This document shows, piece after piece, positions 24,824-34,141 of a stretch of DNA of 64,000 nucleotides. The notes under the pieces are model-generated. The model was given only the letters and a program-made list of their open reading frames with translations, was not told the DNA's origin and made no database searches. A program made the translations under genes and the position numbers. The DNA lies in the NCBI RefSeq assembly GCF_017255185.1, contig NZ_JAFKCZ010000019.1:1-64000 (forward strand), read 5' to 3'. How positions within the stretch are numbered: the first letter of the stretch is position 1; each line of letters opens with the position of its first letter. The stretch is from Parahaliea mediterranea. GTDB taxonomy: Bacteria; Pseudomonadota; Gammaproteobacteria; Pseudomonadales; Halieaceae.

Positions 24824-26950
24824 TCAGCGCAGATACCCCCCCTCCTGTAACTGCCGGCCGATCAGCGCCGCCAGCACACGCTCCCGCAGGGTAACGGGTC
24901 GCCCCAGGTCGAGCCGCTCCAGGTAGGGCCTGGCCTGTTGCGGCAGCGGACGACGCCAGGCGCGCCACAACAGGCCCGCCGCCCGTCGCGGCTGGCGCAT
25001 TGCCGCCCGGGTCTCCATCAACACCCCGGCGAGGGCGCGCTCCGTATCGTCGAGATCGGAACCAAAGGGATAGGCGGGAAGTAGCCCCGCTCGCCGGAAC
25101 TCGCCCAGCGCGGCCTCGAGTCGCCGGGGGGTGTTGTCGCGAAAGGCCTCGGGCACGACATAGCCCGCCTCCAGCTTGCCGCTGGCCACCGCCTGCCGGC
25201 GCAGAGCCTCCTGGAAACGGGAATCCGCCACGTTGAGCAGACGCTTGATCACCTCGACATCACTCTGTCCGCGCAGGTCGGCGATACCGTACTCGGTAAC
25301 CACGATATCGCGCAGGTGACGCGGGATCGTCGTATGAGCGTAACGCGCGACGATGTTGGAACGCAGCTTGCGGCCCTCGCCACGGGTACTGCGCACGCAC
25401 AGGATCGAGCGCGCGCCGGGCAGATCGTGCGCCATGGCGACGAAATTGTACTGCCCCCCCACCCCGCTGATCACGGTGCCGTCCTCCAGGGCGTCCGATG
25501 CCACCGCTCCGGACAGCGACACGATCATCCCGGTATTGATAAAACGCGCGTTGTGCCGCTGGGCGCTGTACAGGGGCACATTGTCCAGCAGCTGGTTGGT
25601 ACGCTCCACCCCGGTCATGCACAGTTGCGCCGCGCGTTCGGGTTCGAGCTCGCGCAGGCGCCGGTAAAAACTGCGCGGACCGAGGAAAAAACCGCCGTGC
25701 AACACGCTGCCGTGACGCAACACCCGTCCCCGCGCCGCGCCCAGCAGGCGCGAGCGGGTTTCCGGGTGATCCATGTCGTTGCGCAATCTGTCGCCGCGCA
25801 GAACAAGGCCGCTAGCCTCAAGGCCGAGGTCGTCGCCGAGAATACCCCAATACTGCAATTCCTCGAGCGCGGCATGATCGAGTACCCGCGGCAACAAACC
25901 CTGCGCGCGACAGTAGCGGAACAGGCTCTCGTCGATGTGTTCGGTGATTTCGCCGCTGTTGAGACCCCGCTGCAGCGCGAGGTTGTCGTATACCCGGCGG
26001 CTCACCACGCCGGCATCGATCAGCTCCAGCATGCCGTTCACGAACATCTCGGTGGAAACATAGAGCCCGCGCCGAAAGGGCGAGCGCTCCCGCTCCACGC
26101 CCGCCAGCGGCGATTCCAGTGCGCCCAGCATGCCGCGGTAATCGCCGTTTCGGCTATGCCGCAGGATACAGGCCTGGGCCAACGCATCGCCCAGGGCGCC
26201 AATGCCCACCTGCAGGGTACCGCCATCGATCACCAGGCTGCTGGCGTGCAGCGCGGCGGCGTAATCGGCCAGCGGCACCGTGACATTGGGTGCGCTGAAC
26301 AGGGTGCGATCCAGCGAGGACGAGGCCACCAGCAGGTCGAAGAACCCGGGCGCCACCTCGGCGTCGCGCCCCATGAACGGCAGCTCCGGATGCACCTGGC
26401 CCAGATACATGCAGGGCCGACCGGCCGCGCGCAGCAGTGATGCCATATGCCCGGTGATGTCCGGATTGCAAGACAGGGATATGGCAGCGCCGCGCCGCGC
26501 GACCAGCTGCGCCACCACATTCACGCCGTGACCGACCAGGTCCCGTGCGACGTGCGTATAGTTGCTGGAGATATAATCGCGCTGGGCGTCGCGCACCCCC
26601 TTCATGGCACCGGCGCGAAAATAGAATTCGCTGACCCGGATATTGGCCGGCATCTGGCCCGCTCTCAGCGGCGCCATGTAGGCCAGCTCCTCGTAGTCGC
26701 CGTAGACCCGATCGAGCACCGGGCCGGCCAGCTTGCCCGCGAGGCCGGACGGGGCCGACGGCCGTTCCAGCGACAGTGCGGTAAGAATATGCAGGCTGAT
26801 GGAAGGGTCGCGGGCCGCGCGCCTGTAAAAGGCGTTGATCAGCTGCACCGGCTTGCCCAGGCCCAGCGGCGCGGCCAGCACCAGCCGCCTGCCCACGCGG
26901 GCGATGGTGCGGTCCACGCAATCTTCGACCGACTCCAATGTCTCGGACAT
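24824..26950 (-). CDS. Acetyl-CoA hydrolase/CoA transferase family protein
   Basis: The 708-residue protein belongs to the acetyl-CoA hydrolase/4-hydroxybutyrate CoA-transferase superfamily and should move or remove CoA from short acyl-CoAs. Visible are a CoA-transferase type I N-half (LGLGKPVQLINAFYRRA), DGGTLQVGIGALGDALAQA near residue 240, NSGEITEHIDE, GTVISGVGGQYNFVAMA near 490, and IVTEYGIADLRGQSDVEVIKRLL. It is longer than acetate:succinate-type enzymes, with an extra C-terminal segment after residue 600. AGGGAGG lies before the ATG. The physiological substrate is unknown. Confidence 0.85.
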   Translation of the reverse strand: MSETLESVEDCVDRTIARVGRRLVLAAPLGLGKPVQLINAFYRRAARDPSISLHILTALSLERPSAPSGLAGKLAGPVLDRVYGDYEELAYMAPLRAGQMPANIRVSEFYFRAGAMKGVRDAQRDYISSNYTHVARDLVGHGVNVVAQLVARRGAAISLSCNPDITGHMASLLRAAGRPCMYLGQVHPELPFMGRDAEVAPGFFDLLVASSSLDRTLFSAPNVTVPLADYAAALHASSLVIDGGTLQVGIGALGDALAQACILRHSRNGDYRGMLGALESPLAGVERERSPFRRGLYVSTEMFVNGMLELIDAGVVSRRVYDNLALQRGLNSGEITEHIDESLFRYCRAQGLLPRVLDHAALEELQYWGILGDDLGLEASGLVLRGDRLRNDMDHPETRSRLLGAARGRVLRHGSVLHGGFFLGPRSFYRRLRELEPERAAQLCMTGVERTNQLLDNVPLYSAQRHNARFINTGMIVSLSGAVASDALEDGTVISGVGGQYNFVAMAHDLPGARSILCVRSTRGEGRKLRSNIVARYAHTTIPRHLRDIVVTEYGIADLRGQSDVEVIKRLLNVADSRFQEALRRQAVASGKLEAGYVVPEAFRDNTPRRLEAALGEFRRAGLLPAYPFGSDLDDTERALAGVLMETRAAMRQPRRAAGLLWRAWRRPLPQQARPYLERLDLGRPVTLRERVLAALIGRQLQEGGYLR

Positions 26951-27052
26951 CCGCGCCCTCCCTGGACCAGCCCGCTCGCTAACTGTTACCGACCAACTGT
27001 ACTGTTAAACCGGCGGCCTGTCCCGCCTACGCTGCCTCTCTTCGCTGACGCG

Positions 27053-28375
27053 CTAACTATTAAAATATTCCCTGGTCAATTTAAAAACCAGGGGCGACAG
27101 CAACAACAGTGCCACCAGGTTCGGAATCGCCATGAAAGCGTTCAGGGTGTCGGCAATCAGCCACACCAGGTCCAATTTAATCACGGTACCCACCGGAATG
27201 GCTATCACCCAGGCTAGGCGGAACGGGAGGATGCCCCGCGTGCCGAACAAATACACCACGCAACGCTCTCCGTAGAAGGACCAGCCAATCATGGTGGTAA
27301 AGGCGAACAGACAAAGGCCGAGGGTGACAATGTAGTGCCCGCCCGGAAAAGCGCCCTCGAAAGCCATCGACGTGAGACTGGCGCCGCTGACGCCGCTGGG
27401 CAGCACGTCCATGATCACGATCACCAGGCCGGTCATGGTGCACACCACCAGGGTATCGATAAACGTACCCAGCATCGCCACCATGCCCTGCTGCACCGGC
27501 TGGTTGGTGCGCGCGGCGGCATGCGCGATGGGAGCACTGCCCAGCCCCGCCTCGTTGGAAAAAATGCCGCGGGCCACGCCGAAGCGCAGCGCCGCCCACA
27601 CGGTGGCGCCGGCGAACCCGCCGGCCGCGGCGGCACCGTTGAGCGCGCTGTCGATGATCACCCCAATGGCGTGCGGAATCTGGTCGATATGCGTCACCAG
27701 CACCACCAGGCCCATCAGGATGTAGCTGATGGCCATGAATGGCACCAGCCAGCTCGCCACATTGGCGATGCGCCGGATTCCGCCGAGCACCACCGCCCCC
27801 ACCAGCAGCATCAGCACCAGGCCGGTGGCCAGGGGCGGCACCGAAAAGGAGTCACTGAGCACTTGCGACACGGAGTTGGACTGCACGGTGTTGGCGATAC
27901 CAAAGCCCGCCAGGCTGCCAAAGATGGCGAAGGCATAGCCCAGCCAGTGCCAGCGGCGGTGCAGGCCATTGCGGATATAGTACATCGGGCCGCCGCTGTA
28001 GTTGCCGTCCGCGTCCTGCTCGCGAAAGCGCACCGCGCAGACCGCCTCGGCGTACTTGGTCGCCATCCCCACGAAGGCGGTAATCCACATCCACAGCAGC
28101 GCGCCGGGACCACCGAGCGCCAGCGCCGTGGCCACCCCGGCGATATTGCCGGTGCCGATGGTGGCCGACAGCGAAGTCATCAACGCGGCGAAGGGAGAAA
28201 TATCGCCCTCGCCGGTGCCAGTTCGCCCCCGCAGCAACAAACCCAGCGCCGCCGGTATTTTGCGCACCGTCATGAAACGCAGCCCGACGCTCAGGTAAAT
28301 ACCGGTACCCAACAATAGCACCAGCATCACCGGCCCCCAGGCGAAGGCGTTCACCGCGGTGATCAACTCAGTCAT
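27053..28375 (-). CDS. Sodium:alanine symporter family (AGCS) transporter
   Basis: This 440-residue inner-membrane protein has about ten hydrophobic segments and the AGCS signatures GTGNIAGVATALALGGPGALLWMWITAFVGMATKYAE and GVARGIFSNEAGLGSAPIAHAAA. AGCS proteins import alanine or glycine with sodium. The length is slightly short of typical (about 470) but contains all segments. AGGGGG precedes the ATG. It is divergent from nothing; the next gene upstream on the same strand is a PLP enzyme acting on amino acids, a plausible functional neighbour. Confidence 0.92.
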   Translation of the reverse strand: MTELITAVNAFAWGPVMLVLLLGTGIYLSVGLRFMTVRKIPAALGLLLRGRTGTGEGDISPFAALMTSLSATIGTGNIAGVATALALGGPGALLWMWITAFVGMATKYAEAVCAVRFREQDADGNYSGGPMYYIRNGLHRRWHWLGYAFAIFGSLAGFGIANTVQSNSVSQVLSDSFSVPPLATGLVLMLLVGAVVLGGIRRIANVASWLVPFMAISYILMGLVVLVTHIDQIPHAIGVIIDSALNGAAAAGGFAGATVWAALRFGVARGIFSNEAGLGSAPIAHAAARTNQPVQQGMVAMLGTFIDTLVVCTMTGLVIVIMDVLPSGVSGASLTSMAFEGAFPGGHYIVTLGLCLFAFTTMIGWSFYGERCVVYLFGTRGILPFRLAWVIAIPVGTVIKLDLVWLIADTLNAFMAIPNLVALLLLSPLVFKLTREYFNS

Positions 28376-28435
28376 GAATCCCCCTGTTGTGTTGGCGACA
28401 TCGCACAGCCCGCGCCGCCTTGTGGTTGTGTCAAT

Positions 28436-29422
28436 TTAACAGTGCTGGCGCTGGGCTAGCAGGCCGAATATGCCCCCGGTGTGCACGAACACAATGTCCC
28501 GGCAGTCATCGAAGCGCCCGGCGGCGAGTTCCTGTAGCAGGCCGTGGAAGGCCTTGCCGGTGTAAACCGGGTCCAGCACCAGGCCCTCCATCCGCGCGAG
28601 GTCACGAATCAGCTGGAAGATTTCCGGCCCCGCCTTGGCGTAGCCCTCTCCCACGTAGCCATCCAGCACCCTCGGCACAACCGCGATCTCCGGCACGCCG
28701 GGAAAACGCCGGCGCCAGTCATCGGCGTCCTCGCGGACCTTGTCCAGGAAATACTGTTCGTCGTCGCAGACATTGACGCCCCACACGGTCATCGGCAGGC
28801 CGTGCAGGGCCGCGCCCAGCGTGAGCCCCGCCTGGGTGCCGCCGGAACCGGTGGCGGTCACCACGTGGGCCTGCTCGATCCCCGCGGCCTCCAGGTCCGC
28901 ACCGAGTTCCTCCGCCGCGGCGATATAGCCCCAGGCGCCGATACCGTCGCTACCGCCGGTGGGAATGGCCAGCGCCTTGCGGCCCTGGCGCGCGTACCGC
29001 GCCTGGCACTGGCGAAACAGCGTGGGCAATTCGGCGAAAAAACGCTGGGGAGGAAAGCAGTCGATGGTCGCGCCGGCGAGCTGGTCGAGGAAGTAGTTCC
29101 CGTCGGCTTGTGCCGGAACGTCGCCGCGCAGCAACAGGTGGACGGCGAGCCCGGCACGGGCGCCGACAAAGGCGGTGGCCCGGCAGTGATTGCTCTGCAG
29201 GCCGCCACAGGTGATCAGGGTATCGCAGCCCTCGTCCTGGGCGTGTGCGAGGATGAACTCCAGTTTGCGGACCTTGTTGCCGCTGAGTTCGCAGCCGGTG
29301 AGGTCATCCCTCTTGACCCAGATCCGCCGGCCACCGCCCCAGGCCTCCGAGGCCCGGGGCAGGAACTGCAGTGGCGTGGGTGCGCGGGCCAGCTCAACCC
29401 GCCGCGGATAGGTCAGTGCCAT
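28436..29422 (-). CDS. D-cysteine desulfhydrase/ACC deaminase-like PLP enzyme
   Basis: The enzyme is a fold-type II PLP-dependent deaminase; members cleave D-cysteine to pyruvate, sulfide and ammonia or deaminate 1-aminocyclopropane-1-carboxylate. The 328 residues show the PLP lysine in ELSGNKVRKLEF near 53, CGGLQSNHCRATA near 78 and a phosphate-binding TGSGGTQAGL near 190. Sequence alone favours D-cysteine desulfhydrase, but the two activities are hard to separate. It lies directly upstream of the alanine symporter on the same strand, 60 bases away. Confidence 0.85.
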   Translation of the reverse strand: MALTYPRRVELARAPTPLQFLPRASEAWGGGRRIWVKRDDLTGCELSGNKVRKLEFILAHAQDEGCDTLITCGGLQSNHCRATAFVGARAGLAVHLLLRGDVPAQADGNYFLDQLAGATIDCFPPQRFFAELPTLFRQCQARYARQGRKALAIPTGGSDGIGAWGYIAAAEELGADLEAAGIEQAHVVTATGSGGTQAGLTLGAALHGLPMTVWGVNVCDDEQYFLDKVREDADDWRRRFPGVPEIAVVPRVLDGYVGEGYAKAGPEIFQLIRDLARMEGLVLDPVYTGKAFHGLLQELAAGRFDDCRDIVFVHTGGIFGLLAQRQHC

Positions 29423-29442
29423 CGGCTAGTTGCCCGGGCCTG

Positions 29443-29781
29443 TCAACCGATGGACTTCAGGGTTCCCTTGGGCAACACGGCGTGAACGTGTACACGCTGG
29501 AACTTCATGTCCACCTTGTCGGCGACATTCAGCACCATGTAATTGTCATCCAGTGCGGCAATCCGCCCGAGAATCCCGGAGGTGGTCACCACCTCGTCGC
29601 CCTTGGCCAGCTCCGCCACCATCTGGGCGTGCTCCTTCTGGCGCTTGCGCTGGGGGCGAATGGCGATGAAATAAAACAGCGCGAACAGTCCGATCAGGAA
29701 TACGATCTGGAAAAGTTCACCACCCTGGGACGCCGGTGCGGCGCCGGCCTGGGCGTGCGCGCTGGCAACAAACAGACTCAT
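29443..29781 (-). CDS. yajC: Preprotein translocase subunit YajC, solitary
   Basis: YajC is a small membrane protein that associates with SecDF and SecYEG. The 112-residue product from the ATG at 29781 has a periplasmic N-terminal stretch (SAHAQAGAAP), one transmembrane helix (LFQIVFLIGLFALFYFIAI) and the cytoplasmic IRPQRKRQKEHAQMVAELAKGDEVVTTSGILGRI motif region. A longer frame to 29868 is not supported. Normally yajC is followed by secD and secF; neither is here, so this is a detached or second copy. It lies 20 bases before the PLP enzyme on the same strand. Confidence 0.93.
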   Translation of the reverse strand: MSLFVASAHAQAGAAPASQGGELFQIVFLIGLFALFYFIAIRPQRKRQKEHAQMVAELAKGDEVVTTSGILGRIAALDDNYMVLNVADKVDMKFQRVHVHAVLPKGTLKSIG

Positions 29782-30063
29782 ACTGGTTTTCCTTACTGTG
29801 ATGAGGCCCCGCGGGGCCCGGGAGGCGTTCAGTCGCGGTAATGTACCGGGTTTGGCGTGGAGCCGCAATTAAGGCGGCAAACGGCGTGTCACTGGCGGCA
29901 GCGGTCATCGCCGGCCGCCACGGTATAAATAAGTCTACGGCGCCGGATATTGGTCCGCCCCCGCTGTCCCCCCCGGACGCCCACTTGTATGATGCGCCAC
30001 TACAGCGGCCGGGATTGCGACCGGGCACCCGCCGGCATAATGAATGACAGTCGAGGAGCCGAC

Positions 30064-31767
30064 ATGAGCACAGAGGTATCCGATCTCGTTGCCGCCATGC
30101 ACCGCGCCAGTGAGCAACTCACCGCCCCCGGGGCGCCCTGGGAGCTGGAGCAACGCCGGATCAACGGCGTGGAACTGCGCAGCTACAAAAATGCCCCTGG
30201 CACCCTTCGCGACGCCATCGACGCCGGCCGCGCCCACGGCGACAAGACCTTCGTGACCTACCAGGACGAGCGCTACAGCTTCGACGACTTCTTCGCCGCG
30301 GCGGACCGGCTGGCCCACCACCTGGCGCAAGGCCTCGGCATTCACAAGGGCGACCGGGTGGCGATCGCCATGCGCAACTACCCCGAGTGGATGATGAGCT
30401 TTGTCGCCATTGCCTCCATCGGCGCCGTGGTCGTGCCCCTCAACAGCTGGGGGCGCGCCGAGGAGCTGGCTTACGGCATCCAGGATGCCGGCGCGCGCCT
30501 GGTCATCTGCGACAGCGAGCGCCTGGCCTACCTCGCGGACCAGCTCCCGGCATTGAATTGCCGCGCCATCCAGGTGCGCGGCGATGAGCGGCGGGACGAC
30601 TGGGTGGAGCCCTGGTCCCGTTCCCAGGAGGCGGCCGCGGAACTGCCCGAGGTCGACATCGGTCCCGGCGACCTGGCGATCATCATGTACACCTCGGGCA
30701 CCACCGGCAAACCCAAGGGCGCCGCCTCGACCCACTTCGCCATCGCCCAGGCGCTGTACAACTTCGAGTACCACGCGGCCCTGTCGGCGATGGCCAACAT
30801 GCCCACCGTGGAGAAAATGCTGGGCAGCGGCTTCGACCCGGCGACCCTGCTCGCGGTCCCCCTGTTCCACGTCTCGGGATGCTACGCGGTATTTCTCGGC
30901 AACCTCCGCGGCGGCCGCAAGCTGTCGATCATGTACAAATGGAATCCGGAACAGGCGCTGGACATCATCGCGCGGGAACGCATCACCGTGTTTACCGGCG
31001 TGCCGGCGATGACCCTGGCCCTGCTGGAATCGCCGCGTTTCGCCGACAGCGACACCAGCAGCCTGTTCGCCCTCGGGGCCGGAGGCGCCGCCTGCCCGCC
31101 CCACCTCAAGGACCTGATCTACGACAAGCTGCCTGACGCCTACCCCGGCACCGGCTACGGCATGACGGAGACCAACGCCACCGGTTCCAGCTGCACCGGC
31201 GCGGCCTTCCGCCTGCGCCCCAACGCCGCGGGCACCCTCTCCCCCATCGTCGAGGTAAAAACCGTGGGCGAGAACGGCAACGCCCTGCCCCGGGGGGAAA
31301 CCGGCGAGATCTACATCAAGAGCCCGACCAACGTGCAGCAGTACTGGAACCTGCCCGAGGCCAGCGCGAATACCTTCGTCGACGGCTGGGTGGCCACCGG
31401 CGACGTCGGCTACGTCGACGACCTGGACTTCCTGTACATCGTCGACCGGATCAAGGACATGGTGATCCGCGGCGGCGAGAACATCTACCCGGTGGAAGTG
31501 GAAGGCGTGTTGCTGGGCCACCCCGCGGTGCTCGAAGCCACGGTCTTCGGCGTGCCTCACGAGCAGTGGGGCGAGGAGCTGATCGCCAGCGTCCACCTGG
31601 GCGACGACAGCGCCACCGAGGAGGAACTGCGGGCCCACGTGGCCGGGCATCTGGCGGGTTTCAAGGTCCCTGCGCGCATCCTCATCAGCGGTGACGAGCT
31701 GCCCAAGAACGCCACTGGCAAGGTATTGAAAAAGGCGGTGAAAGAGCAATACCTGGCGGCCGGCTGA
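30064..31767 (+). CDS. AMP-forming acyl-CoA synthetase/ligase
   Basis: This ANL-superfamily enzyme activates a carboxylic acid to its CoA thioester. The 567 residues from the ATG at 30064 (after GAGGAGCC) contain the P-loop YTSGTTGKPKG at 209-219, GYGMTETNATG (A5), the A7 TGDVGYVDDLDFLYIVDRIKDMVIRGGENIYPVEVE run with the hinge, and the catalytic lysine in PKNATGKVLKK near the C-terminus. The substrate is unknown. It is convergent with a SnoaL-like protein and stands at the head of a P450/amidohydrolase/GST catabolic cluster, so it probably activates a degradation intermediate. Confidence 0.92.
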   Translation: MSTEVSDLVAAMHRASEQLTAPGAPWELEQRRINGVELRSYKNAPGTLRDAIDAGRAHGDKTFVTYQDERYSFDDFFAAADRLAHHLAQGLGIHKGDRVAIAMRNYPEWMMSFVAIASIGAVVVPLNSWGRAEELAYGIQDAGARLVICDSERLAYLADQLPALNCRAIQVRGDERRDDWVEPWSRSQEAAAELPEVDIGPGDLAIIMYTSGTTGKPKGAASTHFAIAQALYNFEYHAALSAMANMPTVEKMLGSGFDPATLLAVPLFHVSGCYAVFLGNLRGGRKLSIMYKWNPEQALDIIARERITVFTGVPAMTLALLESPRFADSDTSSLFALGAGGAACPPHLKDLIYDKLPDAYPGTGYGMTETNATGSSCTGAAFRLRPNAAGTLSPIVEVKTVGENGNALPRGETGEIYIKSPTNVQQYWNLPEASANTFVDGWVATGDVGYVDDLDFLYIVDRIKDMVIRGGENIYPVEVEGVLLGHPAVLEATVFGVPHEQWGEELIASVHLGDDSATEEELRAHVAGHLAGFKVPARILISGDELPKNATGKVLKKAVKEQYLAAG

Positions 31768-31817
31768 CCCGACCCGCCAGTGACCCCCAGCACCGTGACC
31801 GGCGCCGGGCAGTCGAT

Positions 31818-32267
31818 TTACAGCTGCATGAAATCGGGGGTATTGAACACCCAGCTTTTTTCCTCTTCCCGGCGGGCGATGCGCCAACCCGCCGGGGTGC
31901 GGCGATACTCATCCACGTACCACAAGCCCAACAGGAATACCTGGGTGCCGCCATCGGGCAGGGCCATTTCCATGGGGTTGAAACACATCACCCGCCCGCT
32001 GGCGCGATCGCCGTCGAGGGCGACCTGGACGTTGGCGTTGAGATGCTGGGAATTGGGAAAGACCTCGTCCGCCACCGCCTGCTTGAGGTAGGCAATGGTC
32101 TCTTCCAGGTCGCCGACGCTGCCGCCAAAGGCGCTGTAGTCGACATGGGCATCCCCGGTGAACACCTCGCGCAGGCCGTCGAAATTTTTACTGTCGATCA
32201 GGTCGGCGTAGTGGAACACCAGGTCCTGAATTTCCCAGCGATCGGACATCTCCTGTTGGCTCATCAT
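31818..32267 (-). CDS. SnoaL-like/NTF2-fold protein
   Basis: The 149-residue protein has the NTF2-like cone fold pattern: RWEIQDLVFHYADLIDSKNFDGLREVFTGDAHVDYS at the N-terminus and RVMCFNPME...VFLLGLWYVDEYRRTPAGWRIARREEEKSW at the end. Such proteins act as dehydratases, isomerases or hydrolases in steroid, polyketide and aromatic metabolism; the hydrophobic pocket is inferred, not the reaction. AAGGAG lies seven bases before the ATG. It belongs to the minus-strand cluster with the GST-like, amidohydrolase and P450 genes. Confidence 0.85.
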   Translation of the reverse strand: MMSQQEMSDRWEIQDLVFHYADLIDSKNFDGLREVFTGDAHVDYSAFGGSVGDLEETIAYLKQAVADEVFPNSQHLNANVQVALDGDRASGRVMCFNPMEMALPDGGTQVFLLGLWYVDEYRRTPAGWRIARREEEKSWVFNTPDFMQL

Positions 32268-32301
32268 ATTCTTCTCCTTGTCGTTATCGTGGCGCGGCCA
32301 G

Positions 32302-33066
32302 CTAGAAATCCAGCGGCAACCGCAGGTGCCGCTCGTACATGCGCTCGCGGTGGGCCAGCAGGCGCGGGGTCAGCAGGCCCCGAACGCTATCGCCGCCGGA
32401 GGCGTAGACCGCGCGCATGGACTCGGGCATGGGATTGACCTCGTGCGGCAGTGGGTCAACCATGCCCGCGAAGTTGGCCCAGTAGATATCCACCGCGGTG
32501 AGGCTATCGCCAACGAAATACTGGCTACCGGCCGCCTGCCGGACTTCCAGCTGCCGGTCGAGGTAGTCGCAGATACGCGCCAGCTGCGCCGGCGCCGCCA
32601 CCGCGGCCGCGGCCGAATAGCCGTACTTCGCCGCCATGCGCGCGACCGCGGCGGGGGGATCGTCGGATTGCATGCCCGGGTGCAGCAGCATCAGCCGGCG
32701 CTGCCAGCCGAAGCCGTCGACACCGGCGATCAGCGCCGACAGGCCAATGGCCTGCTGGCGCAGGTCCAGTCCCGCCGGCAGCAACGGCGCCTGTGGCGCC
32801 AGGCGCTCCGCCAGGTGCAGCAAGTCCAGCCAGTGGCTCACCGGCGGCCCGTCACCGGGTACGGCCACCGGCGCCGAGTCCTGTCCGGTCCACTCGCGCA
32901 GCTCCTCGTTGGCCTGCCCCGCCACCTGCCGCACCGGCAGGAAATCGAGCCCCTTGAAGTTGAGGATCGCCTTGGCGGCCTCGCCCCAGGGTCCCGGCAC
33001 GCCGGCGGTCAACACCAGGCGCAGGCCCGGCAGGCTTTTGGCATCACTGACGCTGAGGTAGTCCAC
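32302..33066 (-). CDS. Glutathione S-transferase-like protein
   Basis: The 254-residue protein has a thioredoxin-like N-terminal half (SDAKSLPGLRLVLTAGVPGPWGEAAKAILNFKGLDFLPVRQ) and an all-helical C-terminal half with YFVGDSLTAVDIYWANF, the GST N-capping region. It presumably conjugates or reduces an intermediate of the surrounding pathway. I choose the GTG at 33066, seven bases after AGGAGA and nine bases before the amidohydrolase stop; the longer frame to 33510 overlaps that gene in another reading frame and is a shadow. Confidence 0.83.
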   Translation of the reverse strand: MDYLSVSDAKSLPGLRLVLTAGVPGPWGEAAKAILNFKGLDFLPVRQVAGQANEELREWTGQDSAPVAVPGDGPPVSHWLDLLHLAERLAPQAPLLPAGLDLRQQAIGLSALIAGVDGFGWQRRLMLLHPGMQSDDPPAAVARMAAKYGYSAAAAVAAPAQLARICDYLDRQLEVRQAAGSQYFVGDSLTAVDIYWANFAGMVDPLPHEVNPMPESMRAVYASGGDSVRGLLTPRLLAHRERMYERHLRLPLDF

Positions 33067-33074
33067 GTCGTCTC

Positions 33075-33947
33075 CTATTGATCGAGTTTGAACACCCGGA
33101 GCGCATTCTCGCGCAGGAATTTGGGCCACACCTCGTCGCGCAAAGGCACATCTGGCATCTCGCGGAAAATGCGGTCCAGCGACAGGCCCATGGGGAAGTA
33201 GCCGGCGTACATCACCTGGTCGGAGCCGCGGGTGTTGGCGAAGTGCACGATATCCTCGGGGTAGTGCTTGGGCGCGAAGGCCGAGGTCATGTAGTGCAGG
33301 TTGGGGTACTTGAGCATCATTTTCCAGGCCACGTCGGTCCAGGGCTCGCAGCCGTGGCGCGTCACCACGCGCAGTTCCGGGAAGAACCACAGGACCTCGT
33401 CCAGCAACTCCACCTTCTGCGGCCCAAAGGGCAGCCGCGGCCCGGGAATGCCCATGCAGGGACAGAAGGGAATATCCAGCTCCACCAGCTTGGCGTAGAT
33501 GGGATACCACTTCTTGTCGTTCACCGGTACCGGCGGGCAGATCATCGCCGGCGAGGCGGTGACCGCCTTGATGTCGAATTCCTCCTTCAACGCGACGATG
33601 GTGCGCACCTCGTCCATGCCGTTGTTGGGGTTGGCCTCGTAGCAGGCGAAAAAGCGGTCCGGAAAGCGCCGCAGGGCCTCCTTGTGGTGCTCGGCGTAGG
33701 GCCCCACCCCGATCATCGCGCGCTCGATGCCGTGCTTGTCCATTTGCGCCACGGTGTAGGCCACGTAATCGTCCTGCCCGTCGATCTGGGGGATGTCCTT
33801 GAACATGTACTGGGCCGGCATCTTGAACATCTCATGGCTCTCCTTGTCCATGAGCATCGGCTTGATCCACTCGTAGAAGTGGCTGTTGTCGTCGCCGGGT
33901 ACGGCCAGCATCAGGTCGATGACGCCGATATCCTTGGGCATGGGCAT
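33075..33947 (-). CDS. Amidohydrolase family (ACMSD-like TIM barrel) protein
   Basis: The 290-residue protein belongs to the amidohydrolase 2 family, which includes decarboxylases and hydrolases of aromatic and polyketide-type rings. It starts at the ATG at 33947, after GGAG, and contains VIDLMLAVP, AEHHKEALRRFPDRFFACYEANPN, HGCEPWTDVAWKMMLKYPNLHYMTSAFAPKHYP and a C-terminal GSDQVMYAGYFPM metal-ligand region. The N-terminal HxH of many members is not obvious, so catalytic competence is unproven. It overlaps the GST-like gene's leader and lies in the P450 operon direction. Confidence 0.85.
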   Translation of the reverse strand: MPMPKDIGVIDLMLAVPGDDNSHFYEWIKPMLMDKESHEMFKMPAQYMFKDIPQIDGQDDYVAYTVAQMDKHGIERAMIGVGPYAEHHKEALRRFPDRFFACYEANPNNGMDEVRTIVALKEEFDIKAVTASPAMICPPVPVNDKKWYPIYAKLVELDIPFCPCMGIPGPRLPFGPQKVELLDEVLWFFPELRVVTRHGCEPWTDVAWKMMLKYPNLHYMTSAFAPKHYPEDIVHFANTRGSDQVMYAGYFPMGLSLDRIFREMPDVPLRDEVWPKFLRENALRVFKLDQ

Positions 33948-34141
33948 GGGGAGTTCTCCAAAGCAATCTGTCGAGCGACCATTGTGGTCAATCCGGGCGC
34001 GGCGACCAAGCCCGGCCAGCCCGGCCGCGGCAGATTGTAGACCCGGGCACAACAGCGTGAACCGGTCGCCGGGCGCGCTGTGCGGTAGCGGTCACCGGGG
34101 GTGACCTGAGCGCTCAGGGCGGCGCGACTCCTCGCCGCGAC

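Noticed and set aside
29935-31887. A 650-codon minus-strand frame across the acyl-CoA synthetase
   Set aside because: Antisense shadow of a gene with complete ANL motifs.
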